Source of the DNA: Paraburkholderia sp. BCC1884
GTDB lineage: Bacteria; Pseudomonadota; Gammaproteobacteria; Burkholderiales; Burkholderiaceae
NCBI RefSeq assembly: GCF_900996225.1
Contig: NZ_CAAJGL010000090.1
Coordinates: 186,001-250,000, forward strand
Length of the DNA: 64,000 nt
Direction: 5' to 3'
In this document: in pieces, positions 25,596 to 34,409 of the stretch
Layout: every line of letters begins with the position of its first letter
Numbering within the stretch: the stretch's first letter is position 1
Made by a program: the position numbers and the translations under genes
The notes under the pieces: model-generated
What the model was told of the DNA's origin: nothing
Database searches by the model: none
Seen by the model: the letters and a program-made list of their open reading frames with translations, nothing else

Positions 25596-25816
25596 GATCT
25601 TCGCCTCGTCGACCCGCTGTGGTTCCGCGCGATTGCGGCCCGGTTGGCTCTGACGGTATCGCCTCGCCTTCACCAATGCTGCCTGTCCAGAGGTAACGTA
25701 GTTCGAAGCTGTCAAAGGCGGTATCCGAAAAGCGAAATCGTTGCGAAACGATCGCCGCTCATGCCGGTTCGAGACGGTCAACCACCTTTTGACTGTCTTG
25801 ACGTCGCGATGACGCT

Positions 25817-26806
25817 TTAGCGGACAAACTCGTGCCGATCACGAGAGCGGCTTAAAGTCCTGCCCGGCAATTCACCAAAGACCTTGCGATACTGCTCCGA
25901 GAACCGCGACATATGGCGAAAACCCCATCGGAACGCGACGTCGGCAACGGTACAAGTCGGCCCCGCGACCAGCAGGTCGCGCAATGCGCCGTTCAGTCGG
26001 GCGTTCAGAAACCATCGGCCCGGTGTCATGCCCACGCTGCGGCGAAAAATCAGCTGGAGAGCGCGCAGACTGTATCCGCTTCGTTGGGCAATCTCCGAAA
26101 GCGTTATATCGGCCTCATCAGACATGACCAGCCGCTCGCATGCGAGGATCAGATGATGATGGCGTTGTTCGGTGACCGACCCGTCTGACTTGCACGCAGG
26201 CGGCGCAGCGGCCAGCGCATCGACGTATCCAGCCGTCATCGACTGACACATTTCGGTCGCCAGTTCGGCGGCGATGCCGCCCGTGGGTTCCAGCGATCTT
26301 GCGATTCCCATTGCATCGTCGGCCAGGCATGTGAGAGCAGCGCGGCCGCCGGCTCGAAGGCGCACTGAACTAGCGAAGCGGCCTGGCAATTCCAGCGGTC
26401 GCCCTGTTCGGGCCACCGCTGTTTCCTGAAGGCGCTCTTCCGGAATTGTGAAGTTGATCCAGCGAGATGACGCCGAGGCATGATAAAGAAGCTCCACACC
26501 TACGGGGTAGATCTGAATATCTTCCTCACCGATAGAAACGGTGTTGTACCGGGTAACGTCACCGCCTTCTGCCATGAAGCCTATGCATATTGAATCGCGT
26601 GGCATGCTGCCCCGGGCAATCACCGGAAAGTCGTAGCAGCCGGTTTCCAGCCTGATCTCACCGAACGTCAGACGTTGATGCACCATGGTCGCGCACTTCG
26701 AAGAGAGAAGACGGTGCTCAAAACTTCCGCCATAGACGACATTGAAGGCCTGCGCCGGCTCAAAGCCCGAATAGGTGTGCCGCAAATAGGTTGACTCAAA
26801 TGACAT
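25817..26806 (-). CDS. AraC-family transcriptional regulator
   Basis: A 329-residue protein. The N-terminal 200 residues resemble the AraC-binding-like cupin region. The C-terminal 100 hold two HTH motifs: ITLSEIAQRSGYSLRALQLIFRR and CTVADVAFRWGFRHMSRFSEQYRKVFGELP. The last motif is the classic AraC signature. It is divergent from the H-NS gene and beside the transporter and DUF1254 genes, so it is the likely local activator responding to a small ligand. Complete and of normal length. Confidence 0.92.
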   Translation of the reverse strand: MSFESTYLRHTYSGFEPAQAFNVVYGGSFEHRLLSSKCATMVHQRLTFGEIRLETGCYDFPVIARGSMPRDSICIGFMAEGGDVTRYNTVSIGEEDIQIYPVGVELLYHASASSRWINFTIPEERLQETAVARTGRPLELPGRFASSVRLRAGGRAALTCLADDAMGIARSLEPTGGIAAELATEMCQSMTAGYVDALAAAPPACKSDGSVTEQRHHHLILACERLVMSDEADITLSEIAQRSGYSLRALQLIFRRSVGMTPGRWFLNARLNGALRDLLVAGPTCTVADVAFRWGFRHMSRFSEQYRKVFGELPGRTLSRSRDRHEFVR

Positions 26807-26900
26807 GGAAAATTCTCCGCAAAGATTTCGCTTTTTGGATAACGCCCACCCCGGGACATCGCTATCTTAAGTTGTACGCCACGAAGTCGAGGCCAAATTC

Positions 26901-27170
26901 ATGGCTGAAAACTACCGTCAAATCAAGGAACGCATTCGTGCCCTGGAGGCCGAAGCGGAGCAGTTGCGCCGCCAGGAACTGCGCCAGATTATCAGCGACA
27001 TGCGGCGCAAGATCCGCGTTTACGGTATCACCCCGGACCAGCTCTTCGGCCCGGATTTATCGGATCTCGTAAGGTATCGCAATCTCGAAACGGGCGAAAC
27101 CTGGAATGGAATGGGGCGTCCGCCCAACTGGATCAGAGGAAAGGATCGAGAGCAATTTCGTGTCGACTGA
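26901..27170 (+). CDS. H-NS family nucleoid-associated protein, short form
   Basis: An 89-residue protein. Residues 1-45 form a charged coiled coil for oligomerisation (RALEAEAEQLRRQEL). The C-terminal part has YRNLETGETWNGMGRPPNWI, the H-NS DNA-binding loop with the GRPP form of the core motif. Such proteins silence AT-rich horizontally acquired DNA. It is followed within 46 bases by the DUF1254 gene at 27216, so they may share a transcript. In an island it may silence the cargo. Confidence 0.92.
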   Translation: MAENYRQIKERIRALEAEAEQLRRQELRQIISDMRRKIRVYGITPDQLFGPDLSDLVRYRNLETGETWNGMGRPPNWIRGKDREQFRVD

Positions 27171-27215
27171 ATGCACAGCGCCGACGACCATGAGCCAAAA
27201 TCCAGGGAGAAAATA

Positions 27216-28693
27216 GTGAGCGTCAACGTTTCGCGCAGCGCAACAAAAACATTGGGACGCGGTGTTATCGCGTTGCTGGTAGCCAGTACACCTGGTTTCG
27301 CACACGCCCAGCAAACCATGCCGATCCCGGCGAGCACAGATGTCAGCCCGCCAACGGCGGGCATCGTCATGACGAAAGACTATGTGGCCACAGTTGGGCG
27401 GATGGCGTATCTCTGGGGCTGGCCGCTGATCAACGCACGTCACCGGCGCGCCACATTCAACAAGTCGCCGGAGCCCGGTCGGCTCGGCGGCATCCTGCCT
27501 GTCGCGCCAACTGGCTACATCACGATGCTGACGGACTACATTGCGCCTGAGGAGCGCTTCGTCACCTGCCCGAATCAGGACGTGGTCTACGGCTTCGGCT
27601 TTGCGGCCGTGGATAAGGATCCGGTCATCATTCAGGTGCCGGATTTCGGCAAACGGTTCTGGGTGTACGCCTTCTATGATGCGCGCAGCAATAGTTTCGG
27701 CGGCCTCGGTAAGCAATACGGGACCCGGCCGGGGATCTACATGGTGGTCGGCCCGAACTGGAAGGGCACCATTCCAAAAGGCATCACCAGGGTGTTCCAT
27801 TCGCCGACGGATCTGATCGGCATGGCGCCCCGCATCTTCATGGACGATACCGACGAGGATCGCAAGCAATACAGCCTGTACTCGACAGGATCATGATCTA
27901 TCCGCTCAGCAAATACACGGGCAAGGCACAGACCAAGGACTGGGCGAAGGTACCGACGTTCCCGGCCCCGGCGCAGCAGGGCGAAGGCGAGACGAAATGG
28001 GTTGATCCGGAAACGTTCTTTGACGAACTGCCCGACGTCCTGCGCGAAGTGCCGCCGTTGCCGGGCGAGGAAGCGCTGTATGCGCAGATGAAGTCAGTTC
28101 TGGATGCGGCGGCGAAAGACCCTGCCATCAAGGACGAGCTGATGCAGGTCGCTGTCGATGCCGAGAAGAATCTTGTCGGGCCGCTGTTCGAATTCAGTAA
28201 CAACGGGATTCCGGTGGGCAATGGCTGGACGACAGCACCCAACGGAGGTCGTTTTGGATACGACTACGCGACGCGCACGGCCGTTTCGCGTTCGAACATG
28301 TACGTCAATCGCCCAGAAGAGACGCGATACTTTTACCTGGATGTCGACGGCAAGGGCGGCCGGCTCAACGGTGCGAACCACTATACGGTGACCTATAAGA
28401 AGCTGCCGCCAGTCAACGGCTTCTGGTCGCTTACGGTCTATAACGAGCATCACCTTTTCGAGCCCAATTCGCTTAACCGCTATTCGCTTGGCACGAAGAA
28501 CAAGAGTCTGAGGCACAACGCCAACGGCTCACTGACCCTTTACGTGCAGAATGAGTCGCCTGGTCCGGACAAGGAATCGAACTGGATACCGGCACCGAAA
28601 GGCGACTTCTCGCTGTATCAGCGTACCTACTGGCCCAAGGCAGAGGTGCTGGAGGGCAAGTGGACGCCGCCGTCAGCCGAGAAGGTCAACTAA
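27216..28693 (+). pseudogene. DUF1254/DUF1214 protein, paralogue 3, interrupted by a frameshift
   Basis: The GTG at 27216, with GGGAG upstream, opens a signal peptide ending in GFAHAQ, then DUF1254 (MAYLWGWPLINARHRR, TCPNQDVVYGFG, RFWVYAFYDARSN). Near 27865 the frame shifts: the first frame ends in a stop at 27894-27896, while the matching continuation (AIQPVLDRIMIYPL, then DUF1214 NGFWSLTVYNEHHLF) is in the next frame to 28693. Paralogue 1 reads straight through this point (DRKAIQ), so one base, probably a G, is missing. The combined product would be about 490 residues. Either a real inactivation or a sequencing error; no slippery site is evident. Confidence 0.82.
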
Positions 28694-28711
28694 TCCGCGT
28701 CCGGAGAAATC

Positions 28712-30244
28712 ATGCCGAAGAAATCTGCAAGTTTGCACACGCTGATTGCACTGCTCGTCGCGTCAACGTTTCCGCTTCTTGCGTACGCGCAGACGAGCCG
28801 TTTCGACGCGCTGACGAATAGCGCTTTCGTTCAGGGTCGTCCGACGCCGGAGACGGCCAGGGCTCTGACAGACGAACTGCTGTTCCAGCGAGCAACGCAG
28901 ACCTATCTGTGGGCCATGCCACTGCTTAACACAATGGGTATGCGCGACGGTTTCGCGCAGGCCTACGGCACGGGCTACAGCACGATGGCGATCTGGGCCA
29001 AACGGCTGGATGCGAAAACCCTCATCACCACGCCCAACTCCGATCTGATCTACGGCATGGCGTTCGTCAACCTTGCGGATACGGGCCCCCTCGTCTTCGA
29101 AGCGCCGCCGAAGCTGCAGGGGATTCTCCTCGATATGTGGCAACGCCCAATCCCCGGGCCACAGGTTAACGGTACTTCGTATTTTGGCGACGTTGGGCTA
29201 CCAGGCCCGGACGGTGGGGCGGGCGGCAAGTTCCTGATCCTTCCGCCCGGTTATTCGGGCGAGGTGCCTTCGGGCTACTACGTGTACCGTTCGGGGACCA
29301 ACAATATTTTCATTTTCCTGCGCTCGTTCTATCAGTCGCTGGACAACATCACTCCGGCAGTGGATTTGCTCAAGCAATCCGTTTTGTATCCACTGGGCAA
29401 GAAGGACTCTGCGGAAAAGATGAAATTCTTCGATGCGTCGGGTTCGCCGCACAACATGCTGCCGCGAAGCGACGCGAGCGCCTTCAGGGATTTGAAGTAT
29501 CTGGTGGATACGGAAGGCAGCAATCTTGCCGATCCCGACTGGATGGGCATGCTCGCTGGCCTCGGCATCAGGAAAGATAAACCGTTCGAACCGGACGCCC
29601 ACGCCCGGAAGATTTTGGACGATGCCGCAAAGACAGGCTACAAGACGAGTCGTGTGATTGGCCTGCAAGGCGACAATGACATTCGTGTGTACAAGGACAG
29701 GCAATGGATGAACCCGGTCAACAACGTCTCGTCGCGTTGGCCGAGCGCCGTCAACGATCTGGGCTTCACCTCAAATAGCGGCGGCTACCGCGACCTGGAT
29801 GCGCGAGTCTGGTTCTTTACGGATTACTACTCGATCAGTCCGGGCATGGTGTCCATGACCCCCGGCAAAGGCGCGTTTTACATGATCGCGTTCAACGATG
29901 GCGATGGTCAGCCACTGGTCGGTGGACAAACTTATAAGGTGACGTTGCCGCCGGACATCCCGGCCGCGCTGTTCTGGTCGGTCACGTTATACGACGCGTC
30001 GAACGCGTCCGGACTCGATAACGGGCAACCGTTCCCGTCGCTCGGCAAGCTCAACCATCCCAAACAGAATGCGGACGGAAGCACGACGCTGTACGTCGGC
30101 CCGAAGGCGCCAAAGGCCGAAGAAGGCAACTGGCTCGCCACGGTGCCCGGGCGCGGCTTCTTCGCGATTCTGCGTCTTTACGCGCCGACGCAACCCGCGA
30201 TCGACGGGAGCTGGAAGCCGAGTGATATTGAGAGGATTAAGTAG
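28712..30244 (+). CDS. DUF1254/DUF1214 exported protein, paralogue 4
   Basis: A 510-residue protein with signal peptide IALLVASTFPLLAYAQ. The DUF1254 part has AMPLLNTMGMRDGF and TTPNSDLIYGMAFVNL; the DUF1214 part has FWSVTLYDASNASG and NADGSTTLYVGP. It differs from paralogues 1 and 3 and represents the other common DUF1254 subtype. The start is 18 bases after the frameshifted gene, with GGAGAAATC upstream, so it is in the same operon. Intact. Confidence 0.9.
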   Translation: MPKKSASLHTLIALLVASTFPLLAYAQTSRFDALTNSAFVQGRPTPETARALTDELLFQRATQTYLWAMPLLNTMGMRDGFAQAYGTGYSTMAIWAKRLDAKTLITTPNSDLIYGMAFVNLADTGPLVFEAPPKLQGILLDMWQRPIPGPQVNGTSYFGDVGLPGPDGGAGGKFLILPPGYSGEVPSGYYVYRSGTNNIFIFLRSFYQSLDNITPAVDLLKQSVLYPLGKKDSAEKMKFFDASGSPHNMLPRSDASAFRDLKYLVDTEGSNLADPDWMGMLAGLGIRKDKPFEPDAHARKILDDAAKTGYKTSRVIGLQGDNDIRVYKDRQWMNPVNNVSSRWPSAVNDLGFTSNSGGYRDLDARVWFFTDYYSISPGMVSMTPGKGAFYMIAFNDGDGQPLVGGQTYKVTLPPDIPAALFWSVTLYDASNASGLDNGQPFPSLGKLNHPKQNADGSTTLYVGPKAPKAEEGNWLATVPGRGFFAILRLYAPTQPAIDGSWKPSDIERIK

Positions 30245-30787
30245 GAAGCGCGGCTTCGCGGCTTCGGCGAGTTGCGTCTGGAGCCGCAACTCGCGATGCG
30301 CTCGACGCTTTGTCGAGGCACGTGGTGTCACAGCGACGGGGCAGGCTGAGTCCGCTATGCGTCGCGCGCATGCGGTTGCAACCGTGCAAATCCGGAAGCC
30401 GATGCTCGCCGTCCGAACGGGTTCGAAGGGCAGTGAGCCCTCCATAACCGGTCATTCGCAAACGTGGGCCGACTGGGCGTTAGTGGCCGGGTTGAGGCGG
30501 TGCCACCGGCAATTTGCTCTCCGGAAACCGGCCATTGAGCGGGGACGGACTAGACCTTCGCTATTCAAATTGAATGGCGACCTCGAACGGCGGCTCGTGG
30601 CCGGCTAGCGCCCGACGAACGAGCGCGATGATCGCCTCGGGCGCCACCTCTCATGCAGAGGGCATAAAGCGACCCCACGGCGACACACGCGTCGGCTGGC
30701 TGAGTGGCCGATTTGTGCGTGACTGCAGCCGCTGAACCTCTGATTGTCCGCTCGCATATCGAGTGCCACCGCGTTAGCATCATCTTC
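30245..30787. other. Gap between DUF1254 cluster and ars operon
   Basis: About 540 bases. A stem of 10 perfect base pairs (GCGAGTTGCG at 30267-30276 with CGCAACTCGC at 30285-30294) lies 23 bases after the DUF1254 stop; it has no T-run but may still end or stabilise the transcript. ATTCAAATTGAAT at 30563-30575 is a palindrome with the same half-sites as the ars operator. No gene is supported. Confidence 0.45.
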
Positions 30788-30807
30788 ATTTCAATAATAC
30801 TTGAAAT
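30788..30807. promoter_or_regulatory. Probable ArsR operator
   Basis: ATTTCAA-TAATAC-TTGAAAT is a perfect inverted repeat with 7-base arms, 29 bases upstream of the arsR ATG and embedded in AT-rich DNA that would hold the promoter. ArsR/SmtB repressors bind such dyads over the promoter and release on As(III) binding. The assignment is by position and symmetry. Confidence 0.7.
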
Positions 30808-30835
30808 ATAGAAATGAATAATCTATTGTTTGGGC

Positions 30836-31168
30836 ATGGACTCAAACCTTGTTGTACGCGCCCTGAGCGCGCTCGCTCACGAATCGCGCCTCGCGATCTT
30901 CCGCCTGCTCGTTGTCGCTGGTCCGGAAGGCCTGGCTGCGGGGGAAATCGCACAGCAGCTTGGGCTTTCCCCTTCCAGCCTGTCGTTTCACCTGAAGGAT
31001 CTGTCACATGCAGAGCTGGTGAAGCCGCGACAAGAAGGGCGTTTCATCATCTACACGGCGAATTTCGACGCCATGACGGATCTGATCGGTTTCCTGACGG
31101 AGAACTGCTGCGCCGGTGCGACCTGTGCCGCGAGCGATCTCCCCAACTGTTGCGGAGACAAACCATGA
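30836..31168 (+). CDS. arsR: Arsenic-responsive repressor ArsR
   Basis: A 110-residue winged-helix repressor of the ArsR/SmtB family. The HTH is LAAGEIAQQLGLSPSSLSFHLKDL. The C-terminal tail holds a cysteine pair and a third cysteine (CCAGATC, C91, C92 and C97), plus a second CC pair near the end, resembling the As(III) site of ArsRs that use a C-terminal Cys cluster rather than the alpha-3 site. It should repress the whole ars operon from the inverted repeat upstream. The ATG at 30836 is chosen over an in-frame TTG at 30830. Its stop overlaps the arsI start as ATGA. Confidence 0.93.
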   Translation: MDSNLVVRALSALAHESRLAIFRLLVVAGPEGLAAGEIAQQLGLSPSSLSFHLKDLSHAELVKPRQEGRFIIYTANFDAMTDLIGFLTENCCAGATCAASDLPNCCGDKP

Positions 31169-31605
31169 AGCGCATGCACATCCATGTCGCGGTCGAAAAC
31201 CTGAGCGAAAGCGTCCGGTTCTACCGCGCGATGTTCGGCAACGCAGAGCCCACCGTCCTCAAACGCGATTACTGCAAGTGGGAGCTGACAAACCCGGCCG
31301 TCAACTTTGCGATTTCGCAGCGTGGTGCAAAACCAGGTGTCGATCACATCGGCATTCAGGTCGAAACCGATGCGGAACTAGCCGAAATGAATGCGCACTT
31401 CGCCGCTGCTGAACTGCCGGTACAAGCCCAGACGGAGACGACCTGCTGCTATGCGCGGTCGGACAAGGCATGGACGATTGATCCACAAGGCGTCGCATGG
31501 GAAACGTTTCGAACACTCGAAGCCGCGCCGGTCTACGGCCACTCGCGCGAGCAAACGCAAACACATCCTCAATCGTCGGCCGCATGCTGCACGCCGGCTC
31601 ATTAA
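31165..31605 (+). CDS. arsI: ArsI-type C-As lyase (VOC/glyoxalase fold)
   Basis: A 146-residue vicinal-oxygen-chelate protein. Metal-ligand candidates are H5, H61 and E113, and the vicinal thiol pair C94-C95 (TTCCYA) marks the ArsI/CadI group. ArsI cleaves the carbon-arsenic bond of trivalent methyl and aryl arsenicals, releasing As(III) that the later genes export. The C-terminal tail also carries a CC pair. It overlaps arsR by four bases. ArsI is favoured over a cadmium-induced CadI because of the operon. Confidence 0.85.
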   Translation: MKRMHIHVAVENLSESVRFYRAMFGNAEPTVLKRDYCKWELTNPAVNFAISQRGAKPGVDHIGIQVETDAELAEMNAHFAAAELPVQAQTETTCCYARSDKAWTIDPQGVAWETFRTLEAAPVYGHSREQTQTHPQSSAACCTPAH

Positions 31606-31632
31606 ACCCATCGTGACCTTCCGGAGCCTCCC

Positions 31633-32154
31633 GTGAGCGACAAACCGTACTCGATTCTCATTCTCTGCACGGGCAACAGCTCGCGCAGCGTCATGGCCGA
31701 AGCGCTATTCAACGTGCTGGGAAAGGGCAAGTTTCAGGCGTATAGCGCGGGTAGTCACCCTTCCGGGGTCGTGAACCCGTTCGCCATCGAGCGGTGCGAA
31801 GCGCTGGGATACAACACCGCGGAGCTGCGTAGCAAGAGCTGGGATGAGTTTGCTGCGCATGACGCCCCTCACATGGATTTCGTCATCACGGTGTGCGACC
31901 AGGCCGCGGGCGAGGGTTGCCCGATCTGGCCCGGTCACCCTATGACCGCACATTGGGGCTTCGAAGATCCGGCCGCTTTCGAGGGAAGCGACGACGAGAA
32001 GCGCAAGGTCTTCAGCAAGGTCTACCGGCAGATCATGAACCGCGTGAGCCAGTTCGTGAACCTGCCCCTGCACGTGCTGGATCGCAATGCGATTCAGCGA
32101 GAAATGCGCGCCATTGGCGAGAAGCCGGCAGAGGAATCAAATGAGCAGCACTGA
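31633..32154 (+). CDS. arsC: Arsenate reductase, low-molecular-weight phosphatase type
   Basis: A 173-residue ArsC of the thioredoxin/mycothiol-linked class. The phosphatase loop CTGNSSRS holds C12 and R18 (CX5R). VCDQAAGEGCPIWPG supplies the two further cysteines used to relay the disulfide to thioredoxin. It reduces As(V) to As(III) in the cytoplasm for efflux by ACR3. It starts 27 bases after arsI. A second, unrelated arsenate reductase follows two genes later. Confidence 0.92.
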   Translation: MSDKPYSILILCTGNSSRSVMAEALFNVLGKGKFQAYSAGSHPSGVVNPFAIERCEALGYNTAELRSKSWDEFAAHDAPHMDFVITVCDQAAGEGCPIWPGHPMTAHWGFEDPAAFEGSDDEKRKVFSKVYRQIMNRVSQFVNLPLHVLDRNAIQREMRAIGEKPAEESNEQH

Positions 32155-33226
32155 CACAGCGATCGGCGACGCACGGCCAGCGATTGGATTTTTTGAGCGT
32201 TACCTGACCGTCTGGGTCGCGCTCTGCATCGTTGCAGGCATCCTGTTCGGACAGGTACTTCCTCAAGTCTTCCAGGCGATCGGCCGCATGGAAGTGGCGC
32301 ACGTCAATCTTCCGGTCGGCGTGCTGATCTGGGTGATGATCATTCCGATGCTGGTCAAGATCGATTTTGCCGCGATGACCCAGGTTAAGAGCCAATGGCG
32401 CGGCATCGGCGTCACGCTGTTCGTGAATTGGTTCGTCAAACCGTTCTCGATGGCATTACTCGGCTGGATCTTCATCCGTCACGTATTCGCGCCGTGGCTT
32501 CCCGCAGACCAGCTTGACAGCTATATCGCGGGGCTGATCCTGCTGGCCGCCGCCCCCTGCACAGCGATGGTGTTTGTATGGTCGCAACTCTGCAAGGGCG
32601 ATCCGTATTTCACGCTATCGCAAGTGGCGCTCAACGACTCCATTATGATCGTCGCTTTTGCGCCACTCGTCGCACTGCTGCTCGGCCTGTCAGCCATCAC
32701 GGTGCCGTGGGATACGCTGATCATCTCGGTTGGCCTGTACATCGTTATTCCAGTTATCCTCGCGCAAATGCTGCGCCGGAAGCTGCTCACCAGGGGCGAG
32801 GCGCATTTCCGGCAGGCGGTTGCTCGTCTCGGTCCCTATTCGATCAGTGCATTGCTCGCGACTCTCGTGTTGTTGTTTGCTTTCCAGGGGCAGGCGATCG
32901 TCAAGGAACCGCTGGTCATCGCGATGCTCGCGGTGCCGATTCTGATTCAGGTGTTCTTCAATTCCGGCCTCGCCTATCTGCTCAATCGCCGGCTTGGCGT
33001 CGCGCATTGTGTTGCAGGACCGTCCAGTCTGATCGGTGCCAGCAATTTCTTTGAATTGGCGGTCGCCACGGCAATCAGCCTGTTTGGATTTCATTCCGGC
33101 GCCGCGCTTGCCACGGTGGTCGGTGTGCTGATCGAAGTGCCGGTGATGTTACTGGTGGTCGGCGTCGTCAATCGTTCGCAGCACTGGTACGAAGCAAAAC
33201 CCAGCGTTAAAGGACAGCAGGTATGA
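32141..33226 (+). CDS. acr3: ACR3-family arsenite efflux permease
   Basis: A 361-residue inner-membrane protein with about ten spans. FFERYLTVWVALCIVAGILFG opens the first; the ACR3 signature AAAPCTAMVFVWSQLCKGD contains the conserved cysteine needed for As(III) transport, and EVPVMLLVVGVVNRSQ closes the last. It exports As(III) using the proton gradient. The ATG at 32141 overlaps the arsC end by 14 bases; the longer frame from 32087 is a read-in. The distal end overlaps the next gene by four bases. Confidence 0.94.
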   Translation: MSSTDTAIGDARPAIGFFERYLTVWVALCIVAGILFGQVLPQVFQAIGRMEVAHVNLPVGVLIWVMIIPMLVKIDFAAMTQVKSQWRGIGVTLFVNWFVKPFSMALLGWIFIRHVFAPWLPADQLDSYIAGLILLAAAPCTAMVFVWSQLCKGDPYFTLSQVALNDSIMIVAFAPLVALLLGLSAITVPWDTLIISVGLYIVIPVILAQMLRRKLLTRGEAHFRQAVARLGPYSISALLATLVLLFAFQGQAIVKEPLVIAMLAVPILIQVFFNSGLAYLLNRRLGVAHCVAGPSSLIGASNFFELAVATAISLFGFHSGAALATVVGVLIEVPVMLLVVGVVNRSQHWYEAKPSVKGQQV

Positions 33227-33645
33227 GCGTCACCATCTATCACAACCCGGATTGCGGCACGTCGCGCAATACATTGGCAATGATCCGCAATGCCGGCATA
33301 GAGCCCGACGTAATCGAGTATCTGAAGTCGCCGCCTGACAGGAAGACACTGACGGACCTGATTGCACGTGCCGGATTGACAGTGCGGGCCGCATTGCGTG
33401 AAAAAGGTACGCCCTACACCAAACTCGGCCTCGCGGAACCATCGTTGAGCGATGAGCAGTTGCTCGACGCAATGATGGAGCATCCAATCCTCATTAACCG
33501 CCCGTTTGTCGCCACGCCGCTTGGCGTGCGCCTGTGCCGCCCCTCCGAAGTAGTGCTCGACATCCTGCCCGCCCCGCAGAAGGGCTCTTTCGCGAAAGAG
33601 GATGGGGAGCAGGTTGTCGATAGCGAAGGAAGGAGGCTTGTCTAA
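33223..33645 (+). CDS. arsC: Arsenate reductase, glutaredoxin type
   Basis: A 140-residue ArsC of the E. coli plasmid R773 class. C11 in NPDCGTSRN is the catalytic cysteine; the later arginines in HPILINRPFV and RLCRPSEVV match the arsenate-binding positions. It uses glutathione and glutaredoxin. Having both this and the phosphatase-type enzyme in one operon gives two routes to reduce arsenate. It overlaps acr3 by four bases and touches arsH by one. Confidence 0.93.
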   Translation: MSVTIYHNPDCGTSRNTLAMIRNAGIEPDVIEYLKSPPDRKTLTDLIARAGLTVRAALREKGTPYTKLGLAEPSLSDEQLLDAMMEHPILINRPFVATPLGVRLCRPSEVVLDILPAPQKGSFAKEDGEQVVDSEGRRLV

Positions 33646-34409
33646 TGACGCAGGACATTCCGAACGTCAGCGCTCCGCACCTCGACACGCCTGATCTGCA
33701 GAAGCTCGAACCACGCACGGTTCCGCTACATGCTCCGCGAATCCTGCTGCTGTTCGGCTCGTTGCGCCCCACCTCATACAGCCGGCTTCTCACGCTCGAA
33801 GCCGAACGCATCCTGCGCCATTTTGGCGCGGAAACACGGGTGTTCGATCCGCACGGCTTGCCACTGGTTGACAGCGTGCCGGCTGATCATCCGAAGGTAG
33901 TCGAACTGCGCAAACTCTCGGAGTGGTCAGAGGGGCAAGTGTGGTGCAGCCCGGAACGTCACGGAACCCTCACGGCAGTATTCAAGAACCAGATTGATTG
34001 GCTACCGCTTGAAAGCGGCGGCGTTCGCCCCACGCAAGGCCGCACGCTGGCGGTGATGCAGGTGTGCGGCGGATCGCAATCGTTTAACGCAGTGAACGCG
34101 CTGCGCATTCTCGGCCGGTGGATGCGTATGGTGACCGTCCCGAATCAGTCGTCAGTGGCAAAAGCGTGGCAGGAGTTCGACGCCGACGGCCGGATGAAAC
34201 CATCCGCATATTACGATCGCGTCGTCGACGTGATGGAAGAGCTGTACAAGTTCACGCTGCTGGTGCGTGATCGGTCCGACTACCTGACCGATCGGTACAG
34301 TGAGCGGAAGGAAGCGCACCCGGAGCTTGCAACGACACTGGCAGCCGCCGCCATGAATCAGGAAACAGTGAGCGCCAATGCCGACACTGACGACAACGAA
34401 ACGGAGTGA
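33645..34409 (+). CDS. arsH: ArsH NADPH-dependent FMN reductase
   Basis: A 254-residue flavoprotein of the flavodoxin-like fold. LLLFGSLRPTSYSRL is the FMN phosphate loop; SPERHGTLTAVFKNQIDWLP and GGSQSFNAVN are typical ArsH motifs. ArsH oxidises trivalent organoarsenicals to less toxic pentavalent forms and lowers oxidative stress. Together with ArsI it points to defence against methylated or aromatic arsenicals and not only inorganic ones. The ATG shares one base with the previous stop. Confidence 0.94.
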   Translation: MTQDIPNVSAPHLDTPDLQKLEPRTVPLHAPRILLLFGSLRPTSYSRLLTLEAERILRHFGAETRVFDPHGLPLVDSVPADHPKVVELRKLSEWSEGQVWCSPERHGTLTAVFKNQIDWLPLESGGVRPTQGRTLAVMQVCGGSQSFNAVNALRILGRWMRMVTVPNQSSVAKAWQEFDADGRMKPSAYYDRVVDVMEELYKFTLLVRDRSDYLTDRYSERKEAHPELATTLAAAAMNQETVSANADTDDNETE

